Positions 1-8,394 of a DNA stretch of 20,959 bases are shown one piece after another (the first letter of the stretch is position 1; the number at the start of each line of letters is the position of its first letter). The notes beneath the pieces are model-generated. The model had not been told where the DNA came from. It searched no databases and saw only the letters and a list, made by a program, of their open reading frames with translations. The stretch is from Salinisphaera sp. UBA6602. GTDB taxonomy: Bacteria > Pseudomonadota > Gammaproteobacteria > Nevskiales > Salinisphaeraceae. The translations under genes were made by a program, and so were the position numbers. The stretch lies in the NCBI GenBank assembly GCA_002433465.1, contig DJIE01000215.1:1-20959 (forward strand), in the 5' to 3' direction.

Positions 1-46
1 GCGCAAAGCACGCCGGCGCGACCGTGACAGGTTGTGCAGAGCTTGC

Positions 47-1741
47 CTAGAACGCCGCCCGCCGATAACGCCGATAGCGCGGATACCAGAAATGCCGCTC
101 GACCCGTTCGACAATCGTTTCATCGCTGGTTGTCAGGGCCACGCCATCGGCCTGGGCCTGCTTGGCCACGGCAAAGGCGATCGACTGGCTGAGTTCGCGC
201 ACGTCCGACAGGGCCGGCAGCAGCGCGCCCTCGCCGGTCGTGCCCAGCGGCGAATTCTCGGCCAGCGCCCGAGAGGCCGCCATGAGCATGCCATCGGTCA
301 CATGGGCCGCGCCGGTCGCAATTACGCCCAGGCCGATACCGGGGAAGATATAGGCATTGTTGCATTGTGCGATCGGGCGCTTTTCGTCGCCGACGGCCAC
401 CGGGTCGAACGGGCTGCCGGTGGCGACCAGGGCCTCGCCGTGGGTCCAGTCGAGAATCTCCTCAGGCGTGGCTTCGACCTTCCATGTGGGGTTGGACAGC
501 GGCATTACCAGCGGATTAGAGCAATGCTGGTGCATGGTCTCGATCACCCGCTGGGAAAACAGGCCGCGCTGGCCGGACACCCCTATCAGCACCGTCGGCC
601 TGGCGTTGTCGATGACGGTAAGCAGCGGGTCAGTATCGGTGGAATCGTTCCAGTCATCGACCTTGGACTGGCGCTGGGCCAGGCGACTCTGGAAGTCGTA
701 GAGGCCGCTCATGGCATCCGTGATCAGCCCGTCGCGGTCGACCATGTAGATTCGGGCACGGGCTTCGCTTTCCTCGAGCCCGGCATCGGTCATGGCCACC
801 ACGATCTGTTCGGCAATGCCACAGCCTGCCGAGCCCGCGCCCACGAACGCGATGGTCTGCTCTGCAATCGATTCCTGTTTGGCCTTGCAGGCCGCCAGCA
901 GCGAGCCGACCACCACCGCGGCCGTGCCCTGAATATCGTCGTTGAAGCAGCACAGCTGGTCGCGATAGCGCTTGAGCAGCGGCATGGCGTTGGCCTGGGC
1001 GAAATCCTCGAACTGCAGCAGCACGCCGGGCCAGCGGCGTTTGATCGCCTGTACGAACAGGTCCACGAACTCGGCGTACTCGGCATCGGAAATACGTTCG
1101 TGGCGCCAGCCCATGTACATGGGGTCGTCGAGCAGATCCTGGTTGTTGGTGCCCACGTCCAGCACCACCGGCAGCGTATAGGCCGGGCTGATACCGCCAC
1201 AGGCGGTATAAAGCGAAAGCTTGCCGATGGGAATGCCCATGCCGCCGATGCCCTGGTCGCCCAGGCCCAGAATACGTTCGCCGTCGGTGACCACGATCAC
1301 CTTGACGTTGTCCTTGGTGGCGCTGCGGATGATGTCGTCGATGCGATGACGATCCGGGTAGCTCACGAAAATGCCGCGATGGTTGCGATAGATTTCCGAG
1401 AATTTCTCGCAGGCACGCCCGACGGTGGGCGTATAGATGATCGGCATCATCTCTTCGAGATGTTCTTCGAGCAGGCGAAAGAACATGGTCTCGTTATCGT
1501 CCTGGATGCCGCGCAGGTAGATGTGCTTGTCCAGATCGTTGGTACAGGTCTGATACTGCCGATAGGCCCGCTCGACCTGCTCTTCGATGGTCTCCACGTT
1601 CTGTGGCAGCAGGCCGATCAGGTTGAAGGCCACACGCTCGTCGGCATCGAAGGCGTTGCCCTTGTTGAGCAACGGCATTTCCAGCAGCGTCGGGCCGGCA
1701 TAGGGAATATAGAGCGAACGTTTCTCGACGTCTTTGGTCAT
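47..1741 (-). CDS. maeA: NAD-dependent malic enzyme
   Basis: Oxidative decarboxylation of L-malate to pyruvate with NAD+ in the cytosol, linking the TCA cycle to pyruvate. The 564-residue product is full length for the family (E. coli MaeA is 565) and resembles it from end to end: SLYIPYAGP near the N-terminus, the malate/metal region with [22 protein letters not shown] and [15 protein letters not shown], then QFEDFA and [11 protein letters not shown], and the NAD-binding turn [11 protein letters not shown]. The C-terminal half has [15 protein letters not shown] and [12 protein letters not shown]. The ATG at 1741 is preceded by AGGTGA at a workable distance. It is the last gene on this strand before the window edge. 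A 219-nt gap with a hairpin separates it from the purine operon, so it is probably transcribed independently. Family assignment is very secure; cofactor preference is by homology. Confidence 0.97.
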   Translation of the reverse strand: MTKDVEKRSLYIPYAGPTLLEMPLLNKGNAFDADERVAFNLIGLLPQNVETIEEQVERAYRQYQTCTNDLDKHIYLRGIQDDNETMFFRLLEEHLEEMMPIIYTPTVGRACEKFSEIYRNHRGIFVSYPDRHRIDDIIRSATKDNVKVIVVTDGERILGLGDQGIGGMGIPIGKLSLYTACGGISPAYTLPVVLDVGTNNQDLLDDPMYMGWRHERISDAEYAEFVDLFVQAIKRRWPGVLLQFEDFAQANAMPLLKRYRDQLCCFNDDIQGTAAVVVGSLLAACKAKQESIAEQTIAFVGAGSAGCGIAEQIVVAMTDAGLEESEARARIYMVDRDGLITDAMSGLYDFQSRLAQRQSKVDDWNDSTDTDPLLTVIDNARPTVLIGVSGQRGLFSQRVIETMHQHCSNPLVMPLSNPTWKVEATPEEILDWTHGEALVATGSPFDPVAVGDEKRPIAQCNNAYIFPGIGLGVIATGAAHVTDGMLMAASRALAENSPLGTTGEGALLPALSDVRELSQSIAFAVAKQAQADGVALTTSDETIVERVERHFWYPRYRRYRRAAF

Positions 1742-1915
1742 TCAATCACCTGGAATATCGGTCGGTTATCGTTACACCGCCGGGCATGGGTACCCGTGCG
1801 CCGTGGCTGCACCCGCTGCGCGTGCCAGTCGGCGGAGCAAGTTTAGCGCGCCGGCCGGCCACAGCAACGCTGCAGCGCAGCACCCCGCTGTCTCGTACGC
1901 CCGGTCGCGCCGGAC

Positions 1916-1956
1916 TGCGTGGCCAACTACGCCGCTGCGCACGAGCCGGCCACGCA
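1916..1956 (-). terminator. Inverted repeat just after the purine operon
   Basis: Perfect 9-nt arms, TGCGTGGCC (1916-1924) and GGCCACGCA (1948-1956), are separated by 23 nt and lie immediately after the stop of the last operon gene (read on the minus strand). There is no T-run, so this is at best a weak or Rho-assisted terminator or an mRNA 3'-end stabiliser. Confidence 0.35.
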
Positions 1957-1960
1957 CCAA

Positions 1961-3169
1961 TCAGTCGCTCGCGCCAGTCAACTCAGCCACATCGTCTGCT
2001 TCGACCACGCTTTGCTGGCCACCCCAGCGACGGCGCAGATAGGTCGCCAATTTTGCGATTTCGGGATCGCTGAGCGCGTCGCCGAAACCGGGCATCGCCT
2101 GAACGCGTTCGTAGCCGGTGAACGCCCGTGCGTCGATCCCGTCGTGGATGATCTTGACCAGGTTGCGCGGACTATCGAGCCGCAATGCGGTATTGCTGGT
2201 CATCGCGCTCGCCACATGCGGCGCGCCTTCGCCATCGGCGCCATGACAGCCGGCACAGCTGTTGAGATAGAGCTGGCGGCCCGGGCTGTCGTCGACGGCG
2301 GTCGTCTGCGCCACGTGCGCCGCGGCCGGCGGATTCTCGCCCAGCAGATAGCGGCTCATCGCCTTCAGATCGTCCTCGTCGAGATAGCGCGTGCTGTGGT
2401 GAAAGACCGGATACATCTCACTGTACATGCTGCCTTGGCGACTGCGGCCTTCGCGCATGAACTCACGCAATGACGCATCGTCCCAGCCGCGCGCGGCAAG
2501 CGCCTCGGCTTCTAGGCTGGGCGCCTGCCAGCCCGCAATGACGGCCCCTTGCAGATGACGATCGCGCTTGAGCGCACCCAGTCGGCCGCGCGGGGTATGG
2601 CATTGCCCGCAATGACCGAGCGTATCGACCAGATAACGACCGCGCTGGTTGTCGGCAGCGCGCCGCTGGCCGGCGTCATCATCCGGAGCGTACATCCAGT
2701 TCCAGAAATTCAGCGTCCAGCGCATCGAGTACGGCCAGGCCAGATCGGTCTGCGGCGACGGTACGTGCACGCCGTCCAGGCTCATGAAATAGGCATACAT
2801 CGCATCCGAATCCTCGCGCGCGATATCGTGATACGAGGTATAGGGCATGGCCGGATACAGCTGCGTGCCGTCGGGTAGTTCGCCCTGGGTGAGCACGTGA
2901 TAGAAATCGTCGGCGCTGTAGTTGCCGATGCCGTATTCGTCGTCGGGCGTGATGTTGGTGCCGTAAACCTTGCCGAACGGCGTTTCGATCGCGCGCCCGC
3001 CGGCGTAGGGCGTGCCGCCTTCGGCGGTATGACAGGCCGCACAATCGGCCGCGCGGGCCAGATACTGGCCGCGCTCGATCTGTTTCGCTGTCGCCTGACT
3101 GGCGGCCCAGCCCGTGCCGGTACTCACGGCAAGCACGAGCGCCGCTAATGTCTGTCGATAGCCGGCCAT
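1961..3169 (-). CDS. Three-heme cytochrome c subunit of periplasmic molybdenum hydroxylase
   Basis: Periplasmic or membrane-attached electron acceptor for the two upstream oxidoreductase subunits, passing electrons to the respiratory chain. From the chosen ATG the protein has 402 residues. It has a signal peptide (hydrophobic stretch about residues 7-20, probable cut after WAA) and three heme-attachment motifs: CAACH (43-47), CGQCH (187-191) and CAGCH (305-309). This is the arrangement of the cytochrome subunits of membrane-bound alcohol, gluconate and molybdenum aldehyde dehydrogenases. The reading frame stays open 70 codons further upstream, but the ATG at 3169 has GGAGG seven bases before it and places the signal peptide at the N-terminus; the extension would bury it inside the [2Fe-2S] gene. 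It starts 2 nt after that gene, so the two are probably translated in concert. The natural acceptor (quinone or terminal oxidase) cannot be told from sequence. Confidence 0.9.
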   Translation of the reverse strand: MAGYRQTLAALVLAVSTGTGWAASQATAKQIERGQYLARAADCAACHTAEGGTPYAGGRAIETPFGKVYGTNITPDDEYGIGNYSADDFYHVLTQGELPDGTQLYPAMPYTSYHDIAREDSDAMYAYFMSLDGVHVPSPQTDLAWPYSMRWTLNFWNWMYAPDDDAGQRRAADNQRGRYLVDTLGHCGQCHTPRGRLGALKRDRHLQGAVIAGWQAPSLEAEALAARGWDDASLREFMREGRSRQGSMYSEMYPVFHHSTRYLDEDDLKAMSRYLLGENPPAAAHVAQTTAVDDSPGRQLYLNSCAGCHGADGEGAPHVASAMTSNTALRLDSPRNLVKIIHDGIDARAFTGYERVQAMPGFGDALSDPEIAKLATYLRRRWGGQQSVVEADDVAELTGASD

Positions 3170-3171
3170 GT

Positions 3172-3732
3172 TCAGCCCTCCACCGTGGTGCCGGGGGTAG
3201 CGAGCACCGCAGCGCGTACCGCGCGAAAATAACGCACATAGCCGGTACAACGACACAGATGCGATTCCAATGCATCGCTGATCGTCGCCTCCAGCTGCGA
3301 GCGCGGTACCGGCTCGCGTTGCAGGCGCTCGACGAGCACCGTGGCCGCGTTCACGAACCCCGGCGCACAGTAGCTGCACTGAAACGAGAAGTGATCCAGA
3401 AACTGCTGCTGAACCTCAGAGAGTTTGGCTACATCGCCGTTTTCATCGCGCGTGGCGTGGCCTTCGACGGTGCGAATGGATTTACCCTCGAAGTAATGCG
3501 CGCCGGTAATACAGGTGCGGATCTCTTCACTGCGCCCATCCTCGTGATCGACGATCACCGTGCAGGCGCGACACACGCCGATGCCGCAGCCAAACCGGGT
3601 GCCGGTGAGATTGCGATACTCGTTGAGGTAATCGAGCATCATCAACTGCTCGGGGATGTCCTCGACGGGCTGTTCGATACCGTTGACGGTGACATGCAAC
3701 GGCTTGCTGACGATGGGGTCGGTAGTACTCAC
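3172..3732 (-). CDS. [2Fe-2S] subunit of xanthine dehydrogenase-family molybdenum hydroxylase
   Basis: Small iron-sulfur subunit that carries electrons from the molybdenum centre to the cytochrome. In 186 residues both family clusters are complete: the ferredoxin-like cluster with Cys49, Cys54, Cys57 and Cys74 (FGCGIGVCRACTV), and the helical cluster with Cys119/Cys122 (QCSYCAPGF) and Cys160/Cys162 (LCRCTGY). The start is a GTG at 3732: its GTGA overlaps the TGA stop of the large-subunit gene by 4 nt, and GGAGG precedes it. The longer open frame to 3906 is only the overlap with that gene. No signal peptide is visible, so export would have to be by riding with the Tat-bearing large subunit, as known for other Tat-exported complexes. 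The 4-nt overlap supports stoichiometric, coupled synthesis. Confidence 0.93.
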   Translation of the reverse strand: MSTTDPIVSKPLHVTVNGIEQPVEDIPEQLMMLDYLNEYRNLTGTRFGCGIGVCRACTVIVDHEDGRSEEIRTCITGAHYFEGKSIRTVEGHATRDENGDVAKLSEVQQQFLDHFSFQCSYCAPGFVNAATVLVERLQREPVPRSQLEATISDALESHLCRCTGYVRYFRAVRAAVLATPGTTVEG

Positions 3733-6557
3733 AGAACCTCCCGGATCCGCTCGGGCGTAATGGGCAGACGATGAAAATGATGGCCGATGGCGTGGGCGAT
3801 GCCGTTGCCGATCGCGCCCACGACCGGAATCATCACTACTTCGGCAATACCCTTGGGCGGGTCGGTACGCGATAACGGCGGCAGGATATCGGCGCTCTGC
3901 TCCCACACCGCGACTTCACTGGCCCGGGGCACGTGATAACGGTTGATGTTCCAGGTGCCGTTACCCGGGCCGTCCTCGTAAAGCGGCATGTCTTCGTAAA
4001 GGGCATGACCGATGCCCATGGCGAGCCCACCCTGCAGCTGGCCGGACACCAGTTCCTCGACGATGGTATTGCCGCACTCTAAAAACGAATGATGATTGAG
4101 TAGCGACACCTCGCCGGTGCCGGTATGTACGGCAAGCTCCACGAGCGTGGCGCAGGCGCTGTAATAGGTCACCCCGGCATTGTTGCGCTGGGTGGGCGGG
4201 AAATACGGGTTCGACCGGGTCAACAGTTCGAAGCCTCGCTTGCTGGTCATCCGCGCTTTCTTCTGCTGGGAGGCACCGTCGCCGTAGCGCACCGCCAGAC
4301 CGTCGAGCGGCAGATTCTCGCTGGTGCCGTCGATCCGATAATCCGCCCTCGACCATTCCCAGCGATTAAAGGCATGGGCCATGGCGCCAGTCACCCGGCC
4401 CGTGGCATGGGCACGCTCGGCCAGAAACGCCAGCGACAACGGCTCCATGCCATTGGCTGTGAGCTTGCCCTGTTCCCAGCGCGCGTCCTGTTCGCGCACG
4501 ACATAGGGCGCGGCCTGGCCGCCGCCGATGCCGCGCTGCCAGTATTCGAGCGCGACCGGCCACAGGCCGTGTCTGAAGATTACACGGGCCGCTTCGATGG
4601 TCGGAAACGACAGATAATAGGACGAGTTGCTCGCACTGGAGGCCTGCTGGAGCATCGGCGTCCAGCGCGGGTCGGTCTGTGCGGCCTCCTGTTCCGACTG
4701 CGACATCACATACGGATTGCCGCTCGAGGTCATGGCCAGGTCGTCCCACTCGGTTTCGGCGGTGTGGACCGTATTCGCAGGCTGTCCAAGCCATTGGGCA
4801 ACCACCGCGGCCTGGCTGGTGGAATATCCGGTACCCATTTCAGCCCCGGTATTGCGCACTTCGATCGAGCCATCGGCATTCAGGCGGACCTCCGAGAACA
4901 CGCCCTCGGCGCCGTGGCCGAAATCCTTCTGGACACAGGCAAAGCCCACGCCATAGCGCTGCTCGGGATGGTCGGCCTCGAAGGCCTGCTTGCGCGCCGC
5001 GCGCTGGGTCCAGATCTCGTGTTGGCGGGCCCTGTGCAGAATCTCCTCACCGCGCAGATGCCCGGCCGGGATCGCGCCCTGGGTGTTCTTCATGCCCGAC
5101 TTGAACACGTTCGCCAGGCGCAGTTCGAACGGGTCCATATCAAGATGGTCGGCGATTTCGTCGACCATCAGTTCGGTCGCGGCCATGGTCTGAATGGTGC
5201 CGTAACCGCGCATCGACCCGGCTTCGGGCATGCGCGAGAATTCGGCCGTGGCGGTGAGATCGCTGTTGGGCATGTAATAGATGCCCTGGGCGGCCGTGGC
5301 CCCCACGAACGCCACGGAATTGGAGAAATTGGCACGCCCACCGCCGTTGGCGGTCAGATTCTGCTTGAATATCTGAAACTTGCCGGTTTCGCGCTCGACC
5401 GCCAGACGATTTCGAATCGTGAACGGATGGCGCTTCATGGTGGCCTGGAACTGCTCGTAGCGATCGTTGGCCAGGCGTACCGGATGGCCATCGCCATAGA
5501 GCCCGGCGATCAAGCCGTAATACGGAAAGATGGAGTTGTCCTTCGAGCCGTAACCCACCGTATAGGTCGGGTGCAGAAACAGGCGCCCGCTGGCAAAGGT
5601 GCTGGCCGAGTGCAGCTCGGCCATGCGTTCGACCAACTCGGCCGGCGACTGGCTGCCACAGACCAGATGCATGTCCCCGGCCTCGGCATCGAACCAGCAA
5701 TTGGCGTTGTCGGCTTCCATGGCGAAATGATCGATATAGGGCGTTTGATATTCCGCCTCGAACACCAGCCAATCGTCGGGCGGCATATCCAGCTGCTCGG
5801 CGAGCTGGTTGGCGTGATACATCGCGCGCTGGCTGTCCTTGCCGTTTTCCAGCGCCTGCGGCCACACCGGATGGCGCTTGCGAAAATCCGGGTAGAGCAC
5901 GGTTTCCTGCAAGGCGGAGAAACGATCGGGCGCATAGGGTGTATCGCCGCCCACCCGGATATAACGAAAGGCGCCATAGGGCGGTTTTTCCGGCAGCGGC
6001 GTTTGTTCGCCGTAGACCACCACATCCTCGGCTGCGCGTACCCGCGCCTTGGCCACGGCAAAACGGGCGAAATCGTGGTAGATGCACAAGGCTACCGGAT
6101 AGCCCAGATAAAGCGGCGTCTCGCCGGCGGGCAAGAAGAAGGCCGGGCCGTAGTACTCGGGCACCTGGATATTGTCGCGGGCCATGTCTTCAGCGGTGAC
6201 CACGCGATCCGGTGCCAGCCCGGCCGCTTCCAGCGCGGACAGATCGATGCCCTGATAGCGGCGATCGCAGCGGGTGGCGCGAATGATGAATGCATGGGCC
6301 TGGGTATCGGGCCAGTGCGGCATGTCGCGGGCACGGATATCGCGGGCAAAGACCTTGCTGCCGGTGACCTTGGCGATCCCGTCGAGCCGGAATTTCATCC
6401 CGGTGCCGGGCCGCCAGGCCTGCGCCGTCGGCGACAGGATGTCCTGTTCGAACAACGCCGCGAAGCTCGGGCTCGCCAGGCTGGCAACATAGGTACTCAC
6501 GCCCGCCACGACCGAGTGCTTGAGAAATCGACGACGGGATTGATTGAATTGGGGCAT
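3729..6557 (-). CDS. Tat-exported molybdopterin-binding subunit, xanthine dehydrogenase family
   Basis: Catalytic subunit of a molybdenum hydroxylase, by context probably oxidising hypoxanthine/xanthine to urate. The product has 942 residues. The N-terminus has a twin-arginine signal (SRRRFLK at 7-13, hydrophobic stretch, probable cut after SFA33), so a folded, cofactor-loaded enzyme would be exported. Family landmarks are GSQSP (301-305), GGGRANFSN (405-413), MRGYG (449-453), a later GAEMGTGYST and the C-terminal KGIAEVV, whose Glu906 sits where the catalytic glutamate is expected; the end LPITPERI is typical. The usual GGGFGGK loop reads VGYGSKDN here. No FAD subunit is encoded nearby. No clear Shine-Dalgarno precedes the ATG at 6557; the leader is ACAACGAAACA. 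Family is certain; the substrate is inferred. Membrane aldehyde dehydrogenases and isoquinoline or nicotinate oxidoreductases share this architecture, so an aldehyde or N-heterocycle substrate remains possible. Confidence 0.88.
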   Translation of the reverse strand: MPQFNQSRRRFLKHSVVAGVSTYVASLASPSFAALFEQDILSPTAQAWRPGTGMKFRLDGIAKVTGSKVFARDIRARDMPHWPDTQAHAFIIRATRCDRRYQGIDLSALEAAGLAPDRVVTAEDMARDNIQVPEYYGPAFFLPAGETPLYLGYPVALCIYHDFARFAVAKARVRAAEDVVVYGEQTPLPEKPPYGAFRYIRVGGDTPYAPDRFSALQETVLYPDFRKRHPVWPQALENGKDSQRAMYHANQLAEQLDMPPDDWLVFEAEYQTPYIDHFAMEADNANCWFDAEAGDMHLVCGSQSPAELVERMAELHSASTFASGRLFLHPTYTVGYGSKDNSIFPYYGLIAGLYGDGHPVRLANDRYEQFQATMKRHPFTIRNRLAVERETGKFQIFKQNLTANGGGRANFSNSVAFVGATAAQGIYYMPNSDLTATAEFSRMPEAGSMRGYGTIQTMAATELMVDEIADHLDMDPFELRLANVFKSGMKNTQGAIPAGHLRGEEILHRARQHEIWTQRAARKQAFEADHPEQRYGVGFACVQKDFGHGAEGVFSEVRLNADGSIEVRNTGAEMGTGYSTSQAAVVAQWLGQPANTVHTAETEWDDLAMTSSGNPYVMSQSEQEAAQTDPRWTPMLQQASSASNSSYYLSFPTIEAARVIFRHGLWPVALEYWQRGIGGGQAAPYVVREQDARWEQGKLTANGMEPLSLAFLAERAHATGRVTGAMAHAFNRWEWSRADYRIDGTSENLPLDGLAVRYGDGASQQKKARMTSKRGFELLTRSNPYFPPTQRNNAGVTYYSACATLVELAVHTGTGEVSLLNHHSFLECGNTIVEELVSGQLQGGLAMGIGHALYEDMPLYEDGPGNGTWNINRYHVPRASEVAVWEQSADILPPLSRTDPPKGIAEVVMIPVVGAIGNGIAHAIGHHFHRLPITPERIREVL

Positions 6558-6604
6558 TGTTTCGTTGTTGTCTGGTTGAAACAGAGTTCGGGCGCCGCCG
6601 CCGG

Positions 6605-7960
6605 CTAGCCGTTGATCAGCGCGGTCGCGGCAGCGTTATGGCGTGCCACCAGCTGCGGGATATCCACGCCGAGCAGCTGCCCGCGATGGACCCGCAGTCG
6701 GCCATTGATCAGGCTCAGATCCACCCGCGGCGGTAGGCAGAAAACCAGTGCGGCCAGCGGATCGTGCACGGCGCCGCCGGCCAGCGGCAGGCTGTCGAGG
6801 CGATAACCCACGATATCCGCGGCCATGCCGACGGCGAGATGGCCGATGTCATTGCGCCCGAGCACCTCCGCGCCGCCGCGCGTGGCAAGACGCAATGCCT
6901 CGGTCGCACTCATCGCCTCCGGGCCGTTTTGCAGGCGCTGGAGCAACATCGCCTGGCGCGCCTCGCTGAGCATGTGCGAACTGTCGTTGGAAGCCGAACC
7001 GTCGACCCCGAGGCCCACGCGCGCGCCGGCGGCCTGCAGCGCCTTGACCGGGGCCACGCCCGAAGCCAGCCGCATGTTGGAACTCGGGCAATGCGCCACG
7101 CCGCATCGATGCGCGCCCAGCCGCGCGATCTCGGTTTCATGCGGATGCACCATATGCGCGAACCACACATCGTCGCCGACCCAGTCGTTGGCCTCGGCAT
7201 ATTCAACCGGCGTCTGGCCGAACAGCTCGCGGCAGTAGTGTTCCTCGTCCAGGGTTTCGGCCAGATGGGTATGCAGATGCACGCCATAATGCCGCGCCAT
7301 CTTTGCCGTTTCGCGCATGAGATCGGTCGACACCGAAAACGGCGAGCAGGGCGCGAGCACGATACGGGTCATCGCCCCGGCGCGATCGTCGTGATAGGTC
7401 TCGATCACGCGCTGCGAATCCGAGAGGATGAACTCCTCGGCCTCGACGGCATGATCGGGCGGCAGCCCACCGCGCGACTGCCCGACCGACATCGAGCCGC
7501 GGGCGGCATGAAAACGAAAGCCCATCTCCCGGGCGGCATGAATCTGGTCGTCGACGCGGGCATCGTTGGGCCAGATATAGGTATGGTCGGCCGCGGTCGT
7601 ACAGCCGGAAAGCATCAGCTCGGCGATGGCGATACGCGTGCTTACGTCGATCGAGCCGGCGTCCATACGCGCCCAGATCGGATAGTGGGCGACCAGCCAG
7701 TTGAACAGGTTGCTGTTCTGCCCGGCCGGCAGGTTGCGCGTGAGCGTCTGATAAAAATGATGATGGGTATTGACCAGCCCCGGGATCAGAATATGACCGC
7801 TGGCATCGATCGTCTCGTCGGCATGGCCGGTTATTTCATCAGCGGTGCCGATCGCATCGATTCGCCCGTCGACGATGCGGATACTGGCATCGCGATGCAG
7901 GGTGTCGTGGTCGTCCATGGTGGCGATGAACGCCGCATTGCGTAGCACGGTAGTGGCCAT
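6605..7960 (-). CDS. 8-oxoguanine deaminase (amidohydrolase family)
   Basis: Cytosolic metal-dependent amidohydrolase converting 8-oxoguanine to urate and ammonia, so it feeds the same intermediate as xanthine oxidation. The product has 451 residues, the usual length. The metal-binding NTHHHF is at 64-69, followed by FNWLVAHYPIWARM, SGCTTAADHTYIWP, GSMSVGQSRGGLPP, LAPCSPFSVS, LHTHLAET, HCPSSNMRLASG and GLGVDGSASND. From memory these track the characterised Pseudomonas aeruginosa enzyme PA0142 more closely than guanine deaminase or atrazine hydrolases. AAGGAG lies about eight bases before the ATG at 7960. It lies 36 nt after the 5-hydroxyisourate hydrolase gene and 47 nt before the molybdenum subunit gene, inside one operon. 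Activity on hydroxylated triazines or isoguanine cannot be excluded. Confidence 0.88.
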   Translation of the reverse strand: MATTVLRNAAFIATMDDHDTLHRDASIRIVDGRIDAIGTADEITGHADETIDASGHILIPGLVNTHHHFYQTLTRNLPAGQNSNLFNWLVAHYPIWARMDAGSIDVSTRIAIAELMLSGCTTAADHTYIWPNDARVDDQIHAAREMGFRFHAARGSMSVGQSRGGLPPDHAVEAEEFILSDSQRVIETYHDDRAGAMTRIVLAPCSPFSVSTDLMRETAKMARHYGVHLHTHLAETLDEEHYCRELFGQTPVEYAEANDWVGDDVWFAHMVHPHETEIARLGAHRCGVAHCPSSNMRLASGVAPVKALQAAGARVGLGVDGSASNDSSHMLSEARQAMLLQRLQNGPEAMSATEALRLATRGGAEVLGRNDIGHLAVGMAADIVGYRLDSLPLAGGAVHDPLAALVFCLPPRVDLSLINGRLRVHRGQLLGVDIPQLVARHNAAATALING

Positions 7961-7996
7961 TCGGTCGGCTCCTTGATTCGGGCGGGCGGGCTGGAT

Positions 7997-8350
7997 TCAG
8001 CTGCCGCGATAGGTGCTGTAGCCGTATGGCGAAACCAGCAGCGGTACGTGGTAATGCGAATCGGCATCGGCAACGCCGAACCGGATCACCACGTCGTCGA
8101 TGAAGGCGGGCTCGTCGAGCGTTTCCCGCCGGCCGGCGAAATAGGCGCCCACCGAAAACACGAGTTCGTAGCGGCCCACGGCAAATGCGGCATCGGCTAC
8201 CAGCGGTTCGTCACAGCGTCCGTCGCTATTGGTAGTGGTCCGGGTGATCGTATGCGCGCCCTCGGCATCAATACGCCGGACCACGATATCGATCCCCGCG
8301 CCCGGACAGCCGTTGGCCGTATCGAGTACGTGTGTCGTGAGATAGCCCAT
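7997..8350 (-). CDS. 5-hydroxyisourate hydrolase (transthyretin-like)
   Basis: Hydrolyses 5-hydroxyisourate, the unstable product of urate oxidase, to OHCU (2-oxo-4-hydroxy-4-carboxy-5-ureidoimidazoline). The 117-residue product has the whole family signature: N-terminal LTTHVLD with His7, Arg45 in the SDGRC turn, His101 in HYHVPLL, and the C-terminal tetrapeptide YRGS. No signal peptide is present, so it acts in the cytoplasm. Two ATG codons are adjacent. I chose the second (8350) because the AGAGGA ribosome site is then at a normal distance and because homologues begin MG-x-LTTHVLD; starting at 8353 would add one Met. It sits between the permease and 8-oxoguanine deaminase genes. Confidence 0.95.
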   Translation of the reverse strand: MGYLTTHVLDTANGCPGAGIDIVVRRIDAEGAHTITRTTTNSDGRCDEPLVADAAFAVGRYELVFSVGAYFAGRRETLDEPAFIDDVVIRFGVADADSHYHVPLLVSPYGYSTYRGS

Positions 8351-8394
8351 CATCTTCCTCTAGTCGTTGATACCGGCGCGTTCGCGCCCGGTGT

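Noticed and set aside
32..1846. Long plus-strand open frame of 604 codons opposite the malic enzyme gene
   Set aside because: It is the antisense shadow of a full-length, highly conserved gene; its translation is His/Gly/Arg-rich with no recognisable domain and no ribosome site.
3170..3379. 70-residue N-terminal extension of the three-heme cytochrome
   Set aside because: It would bury the signal peptide and overlaps the [2Fe-2S] gene; GGAGG precedes the internal ATG.
3733..3906. N-terminal extension of the [2Fe-2S] subunit
   Set aside because: The extension overlaps the end of the large-subunit gene and encodes no family sequence; the GTG at 3732 has a strong ribosome site and a GTGA overlap.
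6558..6583. TGTTTC...GAAACA inverted repeat before the molybdenum subunit gene
   Set aside because: Six-base arms with a 14-nt loop and no T-run inside a tight operon; too weak to call an attenuator or terminator.
4125..6608. Plus-strand open frame of 827 codons opposite the molybdenum subunit gene
   Set aside because: Antisense shadow in GC-rich DNA; the minus-strand protein has all the family motifs.
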